Source: Bacillus sp. ISL-34 (lineage in GTDB: Bacteria; Bacillota; Bacilli; Bacillales; DSM-1321). From it: 64,000 nucleotides of DNA. Below the pieces are notes generated by a model, which saw only the letters and a list, made by a program, of their open reading frames with translations, searched no databases and was not told the origin of the DNA. Positions 63,631-64,000 of the stretch are shown one piece after another (position 1 is the stretch's first letter; each line of letters starts with the position of its first letter). The stretch is taken from positions 1-64,000 of the forward strand of contig NZ_JAGGQJ010000035.1 of the NCBI RefSeq assembly GCF_018613325.1, read 5' to 3'. The position numbers and the translations under genes are program-made.

Positions 63631-64000
63631 CTATTTCCTGGAAAGTTCTTCTCTTAAAGCTCTCCTTAAAATCTTTCCGACATTTGTTTTCGGTAACTCT
63701 TCACGAAATTCTACGAAATGCGGAACTTTATAGGCCGATAGGTTGGCACGGCAGTAATCGATGATTTCCCGTTCATTTGCCGTTTTATTATTTTTAAGTA
63801 CAAGCACCGCTTTTACCGACTCCCCTCGGTAAGCATCCGGAACACCGATGACAACCGCCTCCTGGACAGCAGGATGTTCATAGAGAACTTCCTCCACATC
63901 TCGCGGATATATATTATAGCCACTTGCGATGATCAAATCTTTTTTCCTGTCGACAATATAGAGATACCCTTCTTCATCAACTTTGGCGATATCACCCGTA
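63631..64000 (-). CDS. long-chain acyl-CoA synthetase, C-terminal part (cut by window edge)
   Basis: 123 codons to the stop; the frame is open to the right edge. [20 protein letters not shown] and [20 protein letters not shown] are the A8 hinge and C-terminal domain of AMP-forming ligases. The catalytic Lys is in [16 protein letters not shown]. It activates a carboxylic acid with ATP and CoA to feed the following enzymes. The start is outside the window. Confidence 0.9.
   Translation of the reverse strand, partial: TGDIAKVDEEGYLYIVDRKKDLIIASGYNIYPRDVEEVLYEHPAVQEAVVIGVPDAYRGESVKAVLVLKNNKTANEREIIDYCRANLSAYKVPHFVEFREELPKTNVGKILRRALREELSRK

Overview
The window looks like core chromosome of a spore-forming Bacillaceae, most like a Peribacillus (Bacillus simplex group) strain. 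GC is moderate to low, Shine-Dalgarno sequences are strong GGAGG types, and starts use ATG, GTG and TTG. The gene set is the B. subtilis pdh-rnjA-dapH-ccpC-yku-cheV-patA-ptsHI-ykv neighbourhood, with local rearrangements. Sporulation genes are frequent: two Spo0A-pathway type kinases, a Spo0E-like phosphatase, YjcZ and candidate spore proteins. No tRNA, rRNA, CRISPR array, prophage or defence island was recognised. Products are called from residues and motifs visible in the sequence plus remembered family knowledge; no database search was run.

Layout. 0-0.3 kb: 3' end of an IS1182-family transposase abutting the pyruvate dehydrogenase operon. 0.3-5.3 kb: pdhABCD on the minus strand. 6-12 kb: ykyA, yjcZ, def, a Cof-type phosphatase, a tiny cationic ORF, rpoY-rnjA and ktrC. 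12-18 kb: dapL-dapH (lysine/diaminopimelate), ccpC with a candidate autoregulatory site, a frameshifted TSUP permease gene, an MFS exporter and the c-di-AMP-binding CBS protein DarB. 18-30 kb: ykuJ, a metallo-beta-lactamase-fold hydrolase, a glutaredoxin-like protein, YkuI (EAL), an SLC13 permease, the Tat-exported phosphoesterase YkuE, paired CrcB fluoride channels, YkyB, CheV and CorA. 30-37.5 kb: patA, ykwC, an atypical SDR, ptsHI and an UPF0014-type metal-export ABC pair (fetAB). 37.6-41.5 kb: a lipoprotein nuclease, two kinds of dispersed intergenic repeat, a small sigma factor and ykvS. 41.5-55.5 kb: YkvI, an M3 peptidase, MhqR, a frameshifted KinD-like kinase, an Fsr-type MFS exporter, a ZIP transporter, a Spo0E-like protein, a multi-PAS kinase, an acyltransferase and a B12-binding-type radical SAM protein. 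55.6-56.4 kb: two overlapping mini-genes with spore-protein-like motifs and a DUF3905-like gene.

56.4-64 kb: a minus-strand acyl-CoA catabolism cluster holding a CoA ligase (cut by the window edge), a TetR regulator, 3-hydroxyacyl-CoA dehydrogenase, two enoyl-CoA hydratases, a thioesterase, an APH-fold kinase, a ComB-like phosphatase, an SDR and a quinone oxidoreductase. A 7+2+7 palindrome in front of the dehydrogenase is the probable TetR operator. The kinase plus the atypical ComB-like phosphatase make this the most unusual part of the window and suggest a hydroxyacyl substrate.

How the genes work together. PdhABCD makes acetyl-CoA from pyruvate, PtsHI drives sugar uptake and carbon signalling, and CcpC controls entry of carbon into the TCA cycle. 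RpoY and RNase J1 belong to transcription and RNA decay. DarB and KtrC connect to c-di-AMP and potassium homeostasis. Two single-base lesions (TSUP permease and KinD-like kinase) may be real pseudogenes or assembly errors.
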